Shown: positions 38,325 to 47,159 of the stretch, one piece after another | Position numbering within the stretch: the first letter of the stretch is position 1 | How the letters are laid out: every line of letters begins with the position of its first letter | Assembly (NCBI RefSeq): GCF_036245475.1 | Contig: NZ_BTPM01000001.1 | Coordinates: forward strand, 806,001 to 870,000 | Direction of reading: 5' to 3' | From: Vibrio sp. 10N | GTDB taxonomy: Bacteria > Pseudomonadota > Gammaproteobacteria > Enterobacterales > Vibrionaceae | Length of the DNA stretch: 64,000 nt | Notes under the pieces: model-generated | Database searches by the model: none | The model's input: the letters and a program-made list of their open reading frames with translations, nothing else | Told to the model about the DNA's origin: nothing | Made by a program: the position numbers and the translations under genes

Positions 38325-38340
38325 ACGCAAACGTTTGCAT
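38325..38340. promoter_or_regulatory. PurR-type operator upstream of folD
   Basis: ACGCAAACGTTTGCAT is a 16-base near-perfect palindrome that matches the PurR consensus (ACGCAAACGTTTGCGT) at 15 positions. It lies 74 bases upstream of the folD ATG, consistent with purine control of one-carbon supply. Confidence 0.8.
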
Positions 38341-38414
38341 TGGTGTGTTTTTCGTCTTTTGATGATGTGTTGACTTTTTTTTGGGCGTTTAAACCACTCA
38401 AAGTAATAAAGCCA

Positions 38415-38442
38415 TTGATTTACCTCTCCTAACTCGTATAAT
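38415..38442 (+). promoter_or_regulatory. Promoter of tRNA-Arg
   Basis: TTGATT (38415-38420), 16-base spacer, perfect TATAAT (38437-38442), 14 bases before the mature tRNA. Confidence 0.75.
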
Positions 38443-38456
38443 CCTTTCCCTATAGC

Positions 38457-38533
38457 GCGCCCTTAGCTCAGCTGGATAGAGCACGTCCCTTCTAAGGATG
38501 TGGTCGTAGGTTCGAATCCTACAGGGCGTGCCA
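38457..38533 (+). tRNA. tRNA-Arg(UCU)
   Basis: A 77-base cloverleaf with acceptor GCGCCCT/AGGGCGT (terminal G-U), D arm AGCTCAGCTGGATAGAGC, anticodon loop CTTCTAA giving anticodon UCU, T arm GTAGGTTCGAATCCTAC, and an encoded CCA. It reads AGA codons. It has its own promoter and terminator. Confidence 0.97.
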
Positions 38534-38543
38534 TTATTTTAAG

Positions 38544-38578
38544 ACCCCTGATAGCTCTATGAGTTGTCAGGGGTTTTT
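38544..38578 (+). terminator. Terminator of tRNA-Arg
   Basis: ACCCCTGA (38544-38551) pairs with TCAGGGGT (38567-38574), followed by TTTT. Confidence 0.88.
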
Positions 38579-38635
38579 CGTTTTAATTCTTATGATCTGC
38601 TACACTTTTTGCAATTAATCGTCTGAGAACTCGTG

Positions 38636-39832
38636 ATGTCTTTTTCTAACCTCGGCTTAAGCCAACCTATATTGGATGCAGTAGCGTCGCTTGGCTATCA
38701 AAAGCCAACCACGATTCAAACCAAAGCAATTCCGATTGTCCTAAAAGGTGAAAACCTGATTGCAGCGGCACAAACGGGTACCGGTAAAACGGCGAGTTTT
38801 GTGCTGCCTATTCTAGAGAAGCTAAGCCAAAGCGAAACCCAGCGTAAGAAGCGTGCGCGTGCGATCATCTTAACGCCGACTCGTGAACTGGCACTGCAGG
38901 TAAACCAAAGCATTGAAGCCTACGCGCAGCATCTGCCTTTAAAGTCGATGGCGATGTTTGGTGGTGTGGATTACGCACCGCAAAAACAAGCGCTGATTGA
39001 TGGCGTTGATATTGTCGTTGCCACTCCTGGCCGCTTGATTGATTTGTACGGTCAGCGCGCGATTCATTTTGATGAGCTCGAAGTACTGGTGTTAGATGAA
39101 GCCGATAAGATGCTTGATATGGGCTTTATCGATGCCATCAACAAAATCATTGCTCGCGTACCAGAAGATGCGCAAAACCTCCTTTTCTCAGCAACGCTGT
39201 CTAACCCAGTTCGAGAGTTAGCAAAATCGGCAATCCGCGATCCTGAAGAGATCTCGATTACCAAACACAGTGCTTCAAAGAGCAACATCAAGCAGTGGAT
39301 TGTCACGGTCGATAAAGACATGAAATCGTCGCTGCTCAGCCACATGCTGCAAACCAATGATTGGAAACAAGCGCTGATTTTTATTGAGACTAAACATGGC
39401 GCTGCCAAACTGGTGAGCCAGCTTGAAAAGCGCGGCATCGCAGCTGAAGCGTTCCACAGTGGCCGTAACCAGAAGATTCGTCAGCAATTGATTGAGTCGT
39501 TTAAAGCTGGCGAAATCCAGTACCTAGTCGCAACGGGCGTTGCCGCGCGTGGTATTGATATTGAAAATCTCCCTGTGGTTATCAACTATGACTTACCATT
39601 CCCAGCGGATGAATACGTGCATCGCATTGGTCGTACCGGTCGCGCTGAAGCGGCAGGTGAGGCTGTATCGCTGGTCTCTAAAGATAATTTCAAGAACCTG
39701 TGCATGATTGAGAGTCGTTTAGGCCATTTGCTAGATCGAGTGGAGATTGAAGGGTTTACACCCAGAAAACCGGTGCCTATCTCGATTCTGAACTACGTGC
39801 CAAAGCATAAACGCGAAGCGCAAGATAAATAA
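38636..39832 (+). CDS. DEAD-box RNA helicase, RhlE-like
   Basis: A 398-residue ATP-dependent RNA helicase with the full motif set: Q motif (GYQKPTTIQTKAIP), AQTGTGKT, PTRELALQV, TPGR, DEAD (VLDEADKMLD), SAT, and HRIGRTGR. The N-terminus SFSNLGLSQPILDAV resembles RhlE, but the long basic tail of E. coli RhlE is absent, so the symbol is withheld. The ATG at 38636 directly follows a GTG that could also start translation. Probable role in ribosome assembly or RNA decay. Confidence 0.9.
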   Translation: MSFSNLGLSQPILDAVASLGYQKPTTIQTKAIPIVLKGENLIAAAQTGTGKTASFVLPILEKLSQSETQRKKRARAIILTPTRELALQVNQSIEAYAQHLPLKSMAMFGGVDYAPQKQALIDGVDIVVATPGRLIDLYGQRAIHFDELEVLVLDEADKMLDMGFIDAINKIIARVPEDAQNLLFSATLSNPVRELAKSAIRDPEEISITKHSASKSNIKQWIVTVDKDMKSSLLSHMLQTNDWKQALIFIETKHGAAKLVSQLEKRGIAAEAFHSGRNQKIRQQLIESFKAGEIQYLVATGVAARGIDIENLPVVINYDLPFPADEYVHRIGRTGRAEAAGEAVSLVSKDNFKNLCMIESRLGHLLDRVEIEGFTPRKPVPISILNYVPKHKREAQDK

Positions 39833-39833
39833 A

Positions 39834-39867
39834 AAAATGCCCCTGATTTGTGTCAGGGGCATTTTTT
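39834..39867. terminator. Bidirectional terminator between the helicase gene and nfeD
   Basis: AAAATGCCCCTGA (39834-39846) pairs with TCAGGGGCATTTT (39853-39865), with A and T runs outside. Confidence 0.9.
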
Positions 39868-40318
39868 ATTCGGCTTTTTCAATGAGTAGGGTTATCCCAT
39901 CTACGTCGATGACTTTGACTAACGTACCGGAAGGCAACGGTTGGTCGCTGTAAGCCGACCAAGATGTATCCCCCAATCTGATGCGACATTTACCGCGATT
40001 GATGTCTTCTTCAAGTACCGCAGTTTGTCCAAGTAGTTGTTTGTCTTTTTGGTTGAGGTCACGCTGCTGATCGGAATGTTTGTCGACCTTGTGTTGTTTA
40101 CGCCACCAAAGCCAAGTAAGCGCGAGAGAGAACACACCAAAGCTAACCCACTGAAGCTGCCAACTGATGGGCACAAATGCCAATACAATGCCAACCAGCA
40201 TCGCTGAGATGCCAAGCCACAACATATACCCAGCCGTGCCAAGCAGCTCACCACAAAGCAGAAGTAAACCTAGGGCTAACCAGTGCCAATAGTTAACTTG
40301 GCTGAGTAATTCAATCAC
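39866..40318 (-). CDS. NfeD-family membrane protein
   Basis: A 150-residue NfeD-like protein (E. coli YbbJ type): hydrophobic N-terminal half with about three membrane segments ([47 protein letters not shown]), then a soluble OB-fold domain ([24 protein letters not shown]). It overlaps the upstream qmcA by 4 bases; NfeD and SPFH proteins form membrane complexes and are almost always paired. Confidence 0.9.
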   Translation of the reverse strand: MIELLSQVNYWHWLALGLLLLCGELLGTAGYMLWLGISAMLVGIVLAFVPISWQLQWVSFGVFSLALTWLWWRKQHKVDKHSDQQRDLNQKDKQLLGQTAVLEEDINRGKCRIRLGDTSWSAYSDQPLPSGTLVKVIDVDGITLLIEKAE

Positions 40319-41250
40319 GCTTTATCCTCATTGTTGCTTGCTTTCGATTGGTTGAACATTTCCGCGATACCAGCGACAGAGCCCATTAGGCCTGTTGCCT
40401 CAAGTGGTAGCATGATGATCTTACCGTTTTCCGCTTGGCCAATAGATTTCAGTGCATCGGTATAGCCTTGAGCAACGAAGTAGTTAACGGCCTGCATATC
40501 ACCTTGAGCGATTGCGTTGGAAACCATCTCGGTTGCTTTCGCTTCTGCTTCTGCGGCACGTTCACGGGCTTCTGCTTGAAGTATAGCAGCCTGCTTATCA
40601 CCTTCGGCTTTGAGGATTTCTGCTTGTTTTTGACCTTCTGCACGTAGGATCTCGGCTTGACGTACCCCTTCGGCTTCTAGAATTTCAGCACGTTTATTAC
40701 GTTCGGCTTTCATTTGTGCATTCATTGCGGCGGTAAGATCGGCTGGTGGTTGAACGTCACGGATTTCGATACGGGTGACCTTCACGCCCCAAGGGTTGGT
40801 GGCTTCATCAACGATAGAAAGCAGTTTGGTATTGATGGAGTCACGTTGGCTGAGCATTTCATCGAGCTCCATAGAGCCCAATACGGTACGCATGTTGGTC
40901 AGTGTTAGGTTGCGAATGGCATGCTCTAGGTCATTCACTTCATACGCGGCTTTTGGCGCATCCACGACCTGAACAAAACAGACAGCATCGATCACGACAT
41001 TAGCGTTATCACGAGAGATCACTTCTTGCGGTGGAATATCCAGCACGCGCTCCATCATGTTAACTTTATTGCCAACACTATCAATGAAGGGAATGATAAG
41101 GTTTAAACCCGGTTTGAGCGTGTGTGTATAGCGTCCGAATCGCTCTACCGTCCAGTTGTTACCTTGAGGCACCGTTTTGACCCCAGCGACAATAAAGACA
41201 ACGGCAACGAGGATAAACCCACCAATAGTGATCATTGCATCAATAGCCAT
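40315..41250 (-). CDS. qmcA: SPFH/stomatin-family membrane protein QmcA
   Basis: A 311-residue SPFH/band 7 protein. One N-terminal membrane anchor ([19 protein letters not shown]) leads into the SPFH domain ([38 protein letters not shown]), followed by a long charged coiled coil with short repeats ([20 protein letters not shown]) that assembles ring-like complexes. E. coli QmcA associates with the FtsH-HflKC protease. It is coupled to nfeD. Confidence 0.93.
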   Translation of the reverse strand: MAIDAMITIGGFILVAVVFIVAGVKTVPQGNNWTVERFGRYTHTLKPGLNLIIPFIDSVGNKVNMMERVLDIPPQEVISRDNANVVIDAVCFVQVVDAPKAAYEVNDLEHAIRNLTLTNMRTVLGSMELDEMLSQRDSINTKLLSIVDEATNPWGVKVTRIEIRDVQPPADLTAAMNAQMKAERNKRAEILEAEGVRQAEILRAEGQKQAEILKAEGDKQAAILQAEARERAAEAEAKATEMVSNAIAQGDMQAVNYFVAQGYTDALKSIGQAENGKIIMLPLEATGLMGSVAGIAEMFNQSKASNNEDKA

Positions 41251-41405
41251 GACAATTTTCCTGTATTAAAAATGTACGTTTGTTCAACAGTATACAGTTT
41301 AGTTGAGACATTTATGTGTAATGAAGTGTATTTTTGCGATTGGTAATTATTACTTGTATCAGTAGGTTATACGAAAAGTGAACGGGTGTTGGTCACACCA
41401 ATATG

Positions 41406-41433
41406 AGAAAAGGGACACAAAGGTCCCTTTTCT
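41406..41433 (-). terminator. Terminator of cnoX
   Basis: AGAAAAGGGAC (41406-41416) pairs with GTCCCTTTTCT (41423-41433); on the minus strand it lies about 20 bases after the cnoX stop. Confidence 0.75.
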
Positions 41434-41454
41434 GAATAGCGAGATATGGTGCGA

Positions 41455-42309
41455 CTAGTACAGTAAAGAATACAACTGGCGGCGGTATTTCGCAGCAATA
41501 GGGTTGCCTTGACCGAGTGCCGACAAGATGTCCATAAATGACTTTTTCAGATCGCCTTCAAGTGCATTTAGGTCGCGACTTAGTGGTGCCCACATCAGCT
41601 CAAGTGCCTCTTCATCACGGTTTACTTGGTGATATTGAAGCGCCAGTTCTGCCACGAGCTTAAGGTCGTCTGGGGTGGCTTGCAGCGCGGCTTCTAGCGA
41701 TTGAATTTCTGGGCTGTCCGCGGCTTGCTTATGTAGCTCGAGTTTCGCAATCAAACTCTTATAGAAGTTATCTTTGTACTCCATAGGAATGGTATCGAGC
41801 ACCGCTTCAGCCACATCAAACTGGTTGGTTTCCAGTAGACACTGCGCTAGAGCGAGTTTGATTTCGCCTTTCTGTTTGTACTCATCTGAAAGGCTGTTGA
41901 GAATCTCAATCGCGGCTTCGTACTCACCTTGCTGAGATAGCTCAAGCGCTTTGCGTGCGTTTAGCTCATCTTCACTTGGTAGGTGCTTCGCCAGCATGGC
42001 TTTCACCGCTTCGATAGGCTGAGGACCGCCTAAGCCGTCAACAGGCTGACCATTTACAAATAGTGCGATGGTTGGTAACGCTTGTACGCCAAATTGGCCC
42101 GCGATGGCTTGCTGCTCTTCACAGTTGAGCAGGGCTAGGGAGAAGGCTCCGGCGTATTGCTCGGTAAGCGCTCTTAGTGCAGGGATGATTTGCGCGCTTT
42201 CTTCACTCATTGGTGCCCAAAAATGGATTAGCACAGGCGCGGTCATTGAGCCTTCTAATACTTGGCGAAAGTTTTGTTCGTTTAACTCCACAATGGTCGC
42301 AGGTTGCAT
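41455..42309 (-). CDS. cnoX: Thioredoxin-like co-chaperone CnoX (YbbN)
   Basis: A 284-residue protein with a thioredoxin fold (~1-110) followed by TPR-like helices (~115-284). CnoX holds oxidised clients and passes them to GroEL. The active-site loop reads WAPMSEES where thioredoxin has WCGPC, so both redox cysteines are absent and a thiol reductase role is excluded. Family markers: FGVQALPTIALFVNGQPVDG and LAKHLPSEDELNARKALELS. The neighbour ybbO matches E. coli gene order. Confidence 0.92.
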   Translation of the reverse strand: MQPATIVELNEQNFRQVLEGSMTAPVLIHFWAPMSEESAQIIPALRALTEQYAGAFSLALLNCEEQQAIAGQFGVQALPTIALFVNGQPVDGLGGPQPIEAVKAMLAKHLPSEDELNARKALELSQQGEYEAAIEILNSLSDEYKQKGEIKLALAQCLLETNQFDVAEAVLDTIPMEYKDNFYKSLIAKLELHKQAADSPEIQSLEAALQATPDDLKLVAELALQYHQVNRDEEALELMWAPLSRDLNALEGDLKKSFMDILSALGQGNPIAAKYRRQLYSLLY

Positions 42310-42413
42310 TGAGTGTTCCTTGTAGGTGATGTCTATCGTTCTTAGTTCAAGATTGGTATCAATGACCGAAAATTCAAGGCTATGCGCAGAGAAATGGGAA
42401 GATTAGATGCCAA

Positions 42414-42438
42414 AACGCCGCGTCGTAAACGCGGCGTT
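42414..42438 (-). terminator. Hairpin with short U run, minus strand
   Basis: AACGCCGCG (42414-42422) pairs with CGCGGCGTT (42430-42438); the minus strand continues TTTTGG. It lies 34 bases past a possible micro-ORF and upstream of cnoX. Confidence 0.6.
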
Positions 42439-42471
42439 AATGGATTCCAGAACGGCAGCAAGCAAAGGTGT

Positions 42472-42537
42472 CTAGAACATTACGAAGTAAGCTAGTGTAA
42501 CCCCCACAGCTAACCAGTTAAGCTGATTTAGCGTCAT
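42472..42537 (-). CDS. Possible 21-residue membrane micro-protein
   Basis: In the 370-base gap between ybbO and cnoX an ATG frame encodes MTLNQLNWLAVGVTLAYFVM plus a final Phe. The last ~15 residues would make one short membrane segment, and a terminator-like hairpin follows 34 bases later. The upstream sequence GTGGATTACAACGAAA gives only a weak ribosome binding site. The rest of the gap shows nothing coding. Confidence 0.35.
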   Translation of the reverse strand: MTLNQLNWLAVGVTLAYFVMF

Positions 42538-42679
42538 TTTCGTTGTAATCCACGTGAATGCTGTGAGTTAGATATTGCTATGGCATCTATTTACCTAAGG
42601 TATTGATGCGCATTGTGGTTTCACCACGGTGGTTAATATAACGTTTAATTGTGACACTAAAATTACAACTGATCGTTTT

Positions 42680-43507
42680 TTATGCAGCCTTTCGCAGAAT
42701 AGGATCTAACCACTTGCTAGGTAGTATCCGTTTTAGTACGGCGAACACTTTGGTCGGTGTGGTGACACGATAGCGAAGTTTCGGCGAGCTGGACTCCAGT
42801 GCATGCAGTAGAGGTGGCACACAAGATTCCGGTGGTAATACGAACTGATTACCCGACGCATCTGCCGATAAACGATTGAGCTGCTGCTCGTATTGCGCTC
42901 GGTATGGGCTAGATTCGACGTTAATCCATTGTAGGAATGCTCGCTTTGCATTGGTTCTGAATTGGGTTTCAATCGGACCTGGTTCAATGAGTGAAACGTG
43001 AATGCCTGTTTGATGCAGCTCTAGGCGAAGGGTATCGGTCCACCCTTCGAGCGCAAACTTAGAGGCGTTGTAAGCGCCGCGATACTTCATTGCGGCGAAT
43101 CCAAGCACTGAGCTGTTTTGGATAATTCGCCCTTCGCCTTGTTTACGCATAATGGGAACAATTTGCTTGGTGAGCTCATGCCAGCCAAAGACATTGGTTT
43201 CAAACTGAGTACGCAGAGCCTCGGTAGGCAAGTCTTCAAGTGCTCCTGGTTGCCCGTAAGCACCGTTGTTGAATAGACCGTAAAGCTTGCCTTCGGTGAG
43301 TGCGAGCGTCTTCTGGACGCCGAGAGTGATGCTTTTAGGGTCAGCAAGATCGAGTTGTATGCAGGTTAAGCCCTCTTGCTGAAGTCGCGTCACATCCGCT
43401 TGCTGGCGGCATGAAGCGATGACTTGGTATCCTTGCTTTTGAAGCGCGTGAGCGGCGATATAACCGATACCACTAGAACACCCGGTGATGAGTACTGACT
43501 TTACCAT
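42680..43507 (-). CDS. SDR-family oxidoreductase, YbbO-like
   Basis: A 275-residue classical SDR with TGCSSGIGYIAAHAL at the N-terminus, NNGAYGQPGALEDLP, catalytic Ser in NSSVLGFAAM and YNASKFALEGW. It resembles E. coli YbbO, which reduces aldehydes with NADP(H) and also lies beside ybbN/cnoX. The C-terminal ~40 residues (YRVTTPTKVFAVLKRILP) are a membrane-proximal helix typical of this group. Confidence 0.85.
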   Translation of the reverse strand: MVKSVLITGCSSGIGYIAAHALQKQGYQVIASCRQQADVTRLQQEGLTCIQLDLADPKSITLGVQKTLALTEGKLYGLFNNGAYGQPGALEDLPTEALRTQFETNVFGWHELTKQIVPIMRKQGEGRIIQNSSVLGFAAMKYRGAYNASKFALEGWTDTLRLELHQTGIHVSLIEPGPIETQFRTNAKRAFLQWINVESSPYRAQYEQQLNRLSADASGNQFVLPPESCVPPLLHALESSSPKLRYRVTTPTKVFAVLKRILPSKWLDPILRKAA

Positions 43508-43572
43508 TGCTAACTTAACCCTATGATCTGTTTTTAGCTACCTTACCGACACATCATAGGAAGTAGCAAGCA

Positions 43573-44487
43573 TTACCGTGTATTACTGATGATGTTTTTT
43601 AACGCGGTATCGATATGGGGGAAAGAGAAGTTAAAGCCCATTTCGGTGAGCTTCTTAGGTTTTGCTCGAACGCTATCAAACAGCAAGCATGAGGACTCGC
43701 CCATTGCGAGCTTTAACGCCCATTTTGGCGTCATGAGAAAGTGCGGTCTTCCCAGTGTATAAGCAAGGGTCTTACTAAAAGTGGCATTGGAGACTGCATG
43801 AGGTGCGCATAAGTTGTAAGGGCCGACGGCATGATCGGTTTCAAGTAAAAATACGATGCCGCGTACCATATCAAGAAGGTGGATCCATGGCATGTATTGC
43901 GAGCCATCGCCTATGGGGCCGCCAACGCCAAGTTTATAGGGCAACATCATTTTAGCGAGGGCGCCGCCACCTTCACCGAGTACCACGCCTGTTCTTAAAA
44001 TACAGACGCGAGTGTGGTCTGACTGGGCGCGCATTGCAATCTCTTCCCAGCGGTCACAAACGGTATGCGCGAAGTTATCTTGATGTACTTTTAGACTCTC
44101 ATCAAAAGGGTGATCTTGCTGATCGCCATAGTAACCCACCGCTGAGCCACTGATAAAAGTGGCGGGTGGCTCAGTACTTGCGTGAATCAATTCGACAATT
44201 TTTTTTGTGACATTCCAACGGCTATCGCAGATACGCTTTTTTTGCTCATTGCTCCAACGTTTATCCGCAATAGGCTCCCCTGCTAAGTTGATGACCGCAT
44301 CAAACTCATTGAGGTCGTCGTAGGCGTCGAGAGTGTCGATATAGTGAATATTGCCAAGATCGGTATGGTTGAGAATACGTTTAGCTGTGGAGATGTCGCG
44401 AGTGAGCAGCGTCACGCTGTGTGTCGTGAGGTGCTTGAGTAATTCACGTCCTATAAAGCCGGTCCCGCCGGTTAATAACAGCTTCAT
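43573..44487 (-). CDS. TIGR01777-type NAD-dependent epimerase (YfcH-like)
   Basis: A 304-residue extended-SDR protein: MKLLLTGGTGFIGRELLKHL, INLAGEPIADKRWSNEQKKR, SGSAVGYYGDQ and the C-terminal DUF1731-like segment FDSVRAKPKKLTEMGFNFSFP. The family is widespread; substrate unknown, and a link to cell division (SulA-like annotation) is not supported by motifs here. It is followed in the same direction by the YbbO-like gene after 65 bases. Confidence 0.87.
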   Translation of the reverse strand: MKLLLTGGTGFIGRELLKHLTTHSVTLLTRDISTAKRILNHTDLGNIHYIDTLDAYDDLNEFDAVINLAGEPIADKRWSNEQKKRICDSRWNVTKKIVELIHASTEPPATFISGSAVGYYGDQQDHPFDESLKVHQDNFAHTVCDRWEEIAMRAQSDHTRVCILRTGVVLGEGGGALAKMMLPYKLGVGGPIGDGSQYMPWIHLLDMVRGIVFLLETDHAVGPYNLCAPHAVSNATFSKTLAYTLGRPHFLMTPKWALKLAMGESSCLLFDSVRAKPKKLTEMGFNFSFPHIDTALKNIISNTR

Positions 44488-44727
44488 TGTATCTCCTCTA
44501 TGGGTAGCGGCCTGCTACCTACGGTACGCCTCGTGTCGGGCATTTGGGTTTAAATATAGCAACGAATCAGGGAATTAACTAACTGGACGATGCACTGTCG
44601 GCCTGCTCAACTGGTCTCTAAATACGCTTTGATGCTACTGGGTTTACGGGTATTGCTACTGGTTTGGTTCACAAAAACTACAGTTCATGGCAGCGACCAT
44701 CGACAGTGTCATACGTGTCACACTTTC

Positions 44728-44755
44728 TTACAATTATCTTTGCCATGATTATATT
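44728..44755 (+). promoter_or_regulatory. Possible promoter of the DUF1538-PII-CBS operon
   Basis: TTACAA (44728-44733), 16-base spacer, TATATT (44750-44755), 28 bases before the first ATG. Confidence 0.45.
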
Positions 44756-44783
44756 AGTGACGGCTGGATAAGGGAGGTGCGCT

Positions 44784-45518
44784 ATGCAAGGGTTGAAATC
44801 ACTCCTTGGCGCTATGATAAATAGCTTTAAGGATCTTATGCCCATCGTCCTTGTCGTGTTGTTCTTTCAGCTCGTTGTTCTTCAAGAACCTCTCCCCAAT
44901 GTTCTCTCTATTCTGTTTGGTTTGCTGCTCGTGGTACTCGGCCTGACTTTCTTTGTATTTGGCCTAGAGATGGGGCTGTTTCCCATTGGTGAAACCATGG
45001 CGCAGTCTTTTGCTCGAAAAGGGAGCGTATTTTGGTTAATGGTCTTTTCCTTTTGTCTTGGCTTCGGGACTACTATCGCTGAGCCAGCATTGACTGCAGT
45101 GTCAGCGGAGGCGGCTGAAGTGGCAGCTGAAGGCGGCATTATCCCAATGACAGAAGCATCGATGCAAACCTACGCCGATGGACTGCGACTGTCGGTTGCG
45201 ATTTCCGTGGGACTTGCGATTGTGCTTGGTGTACTACGCATCCTAAAGGGCTGGCCTATTCATTTATTGATCATTGGCGGGTATATCGGAATTGTGGTGC
45301 TGACCTGGTTTGCACCAGAATACATTATTGGTGTCGCGTATGACTCAGGCGGGGTAACGACATCGACTATCACTGTCCCTTTAGTGACGGCGCTCGGCGT
45401 CGGTCTAGCAAGTACCATTAAAGGTCGTAATCCTATGCTGGATGGCTTTGGTTTGATCGCTTTTGCCTCCTTGCTCCCTATGATGTTTGTGATGATCTAC
45501 GGGATGGTGATGGTATGA
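44784..45518 (+). CDS. DUF1538 membrane protein, first copy
   Basis: A 244-residue, highly hydrophobic protein with about six membrane segments. It carries the DUF1538 signature [20 protein letters not shown] followed by [19 protein letters not shown], and an earlier [17 protein letters not shown]. The second copy downstream shares both motifs, so the pair probably forms a heteromeric transporter. From memory, a DUF1538 pair (UmpAB) of Halomonas was reported as a cation/proton antiporter; I cannot check this here. Strong GGGAGGTG site before the ATG. It overlaps the next gene by 4 bases. Confidence 0.88.
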   Translation: MQGLKSLLGAMINSFKDLMPIVLVVLFFQLVVLQEPLPNVLSILFGLLLVVLGLTFFVFGLEMGLFPIGETMAQSFARKGSVFWLMVFSFCLGFGTTIAEPALTAVSAEAAEVAAEGGIIPMTEASMQTYADGLRLSVAISVGLAIVLGVLRILKGWPIHLLIIGGYIGIVVLTWFAPEYIIGVAYDSGGVTTSTITVPLVTALGVGLASTIKGRNPMLDGFGLIAFASLLPMMFVMIYGMVMV

Positions 45519-46357
45519 GTTTTCTGTGGGAATTTTTTCACACTTTGCTAATGACCATAAGGGATGTCACACCGATTATGGTGATTATTTTCGGCTTTCA
45601 ATTTGCCATCTTAAAGAAGCCCATCGCTAACCCGATGAAGGTCATGATCGGCTTTGGCTATGTGATTATCGGCTTGAGCCTGTTTTTAGTTGGGCTGGAG
45701 TTGGCGCTGTTTCCGCTTGGTGAGACGATGGCAATGCAGCTCACCGCGCCGGATTTCCTTAATCAAGTTCGTATTACGGTAGGGGATTCACTGGCTTGGG
45801 TGGATTACTACTGGGTGTTTTTGTTTGCGTTTTGTATTGGCTTTAGCACCACCATTGCAGAGCCATCGTTACTTGCAGTAGCGATAAAAGCCAACCAAGT
45901 TTCTGCGGGGGCGATTTCGGTTAACGGCCTAAGAATTGCGGTTGCGCTCGGGGTGGCGGTAGGGATTTCCTTGGGAAGTTATCGAATTGTGGTGGGTGAT
46001 CCGATCCATTACTACATCATTGCTGGCTACATATTGGTGGTGATTCAAACCTACTATGCTCCTAAGTTTATTGTGCCCCTTGCCTATGATTCTGGCGGGG
46101 TGACCACCTCAACCGTGACCGTGCCTTTGGTGACTGCGTTGGGGCTGGGGCTCGCCTCGACCGTCCCAGGAAGGAACCCAATGATAGATGGCTTTGGTCT
46201 TATTGCCTTCGCCAGCCTATTCCCAATTATCTCTGTGATGGCGTATGCCCAACTCACTCAATTCTTAACGGCACGTTCTTCAGCAAACCAAGGTCTTACT
46301 GAGGAGCCATCCGACAAACATCATCACACTTCTAAGGAGAAGAACAATGCGCTTTAA
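45515..46357 (+). CDS. DUF1538 membrane protein, second copy
   Basis: A 280-residue paralogue of the preceding protein: [38 protein letters not shown] and [19 protein letters not shown]. It differs by a C-terminal soluble tail rich in charged residues and His ([17 protein letters not shown]). The two copies are inferred to be the halves of one carrier. It overlaps the PII-like gene by 11 bases; the ribosome binding site AAGGAG of that gene lies inside this coding region. Confidence 0.88.
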   Translation: MSFLWEFFHTLLMTIRDVTPIMVIIFGFQFAILKKPIANPMKVMIGFGYVIIGLSLFLVGLELALFPLGETMAMQLTAPDFLNQVRITVGDSLAWVDYYWVFLFAFCIGFSTTIAEPSLLAVAIKANQVSAGAISVNGLRIAVALGVAVGISLGSYRIVVGDPIHYYIIAGYILVVIQTYYAPKFIVPLAYDSGGVTTSTVTVPLVTALGLGLASTVPGRNPMIDGFGLIAFASLFPIISVMAYAQLTQFLTARSSANQGLTEEPSDKHHHTSKEKNNAL

Positions 46358-46697
46358 ACTGATCCTTGCTTTTGTAGAAGACAGCAAGACGGAGCAGGTA
46401 TTGGACGCTGCACGTGAAGCGGGCGCGACCGGTGCAACGGTGATTAATAATGCCAGAGGCGAGGGCCTCAACAAGAAACAAACTTTTTTCGGGTTGACGT
46501 TGGAAGTGCAAAAAGATGTGGTGCTGTTTGTTGTTGAAGAGCATTTGTCTCGGCATATATTGGAGACGATTAGCCAAGTAGGAGAGTTTGACCAAACCTC
46601 GGGGCAAGGAATTGCGGTACAAATCGATATAGAAGACGCGGTGGGTGTCGCTCATCAAGTCGAGACACTGACCAAAGTTGTGGAGGACGAACTATGA
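46347..46697 (+). CDS. PII-like signalling protein
   Basis: A 116-residue protein of the P-II superfamily ([20 protein letters not shown], then GATGATVINNARGEG in the T-loop approach, and EDAVGVAHQVETL at the end). It lacks the uridylylated tyrosine environment of GlnB/GlnK, so it is a divergent PII rather than a nitrogen regulator proper. The 4-base overlap with the CBS gene and the DUF1538 pair upstream suggest it gates the transporter in response to a small ligand. This role is inference. Confidence 0.8.
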   Translation: MRFKLILAFVEDSKTEQVLDAAREAGATGATVINNARGEGLNKKQTFFGLTLEVQKDVVLFVVEEHLSRHILETISQVGEFDQTSGQGIAVQIDIEDAVGVAHQVETLTKVVEDEL

Positions 46698-47098
46698 GTC
46701 AACAAAAAAAGGTAAGTGTACGTGATGTCATGGCCAACACGTATGTGATGGTCGATGGTCTAAAAACGGTGCATGATGGAATTGTGCTGGCCAAAGAACA
46801 TAGAGTGAAAGCGCTGGTGGTTGAAAAGCGCAGCGACGATGATGAGTTTGGTATTGTGCTAATGAATGACATTGCCAAAAAAGTGTTGGCCCGCAACCGC
46901 TCACCGCAGCGCACGAATATCTATGAAATCATGACGAAGCCTGCCTTATGTGTCGATCCGAATATGAATGTGAAATATTGTGCGAGACTGTTTGAGCGAT
47001 TTGGGATCAGTAGAGCACCGGTGATTGAAGAGGGGCGCGTGATTGGTATGGTTAGTTACAATAACATTGTGGTCAACGGCATGCTTGGGATCGATTAG
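46694..47098 (+). CDS. CBS-pair protein
   Basis: A 134-residue stand-alone pair of CBS domains (VRDVMANTYVMVDGLKTVHD and YEIMTKPALCVDPNMNVKYC, ending IGMVSYNNIVVNGMLG). CBS pairs bind adenine nucleotides or related ligands. As the last gene of the overlapping operon it is likely a second sensor for the DUF1538 carrier. Confidence 0.88.
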   Translation: MSQQKKVSVRDVMANTYVMVDGLKTVHDGIVLAKEHRVKALVVEKRSDDDEFGIVLMNDIAKKVLARNRSPQRTNIYEIMTKPALCVDPNMNVKYCARLFERFGISRAPVIEEGRVIGMVSYNNIVVNGMLGID

Positions 47099-47159
47099 CT
47101 CTGCACCGGGTTGGTAAGTTCGATACAATAGACACATAGAAAGTGTTGGAGATAAATCA

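Noticed and set aside
46280..46658. Long minus-strand open frames opposite the PII and DUF1538 genes
   Set aside because: They mirror the coding strand with no ribosome binding site and no recognisable protein; the plus-strand genes have clear motifs.
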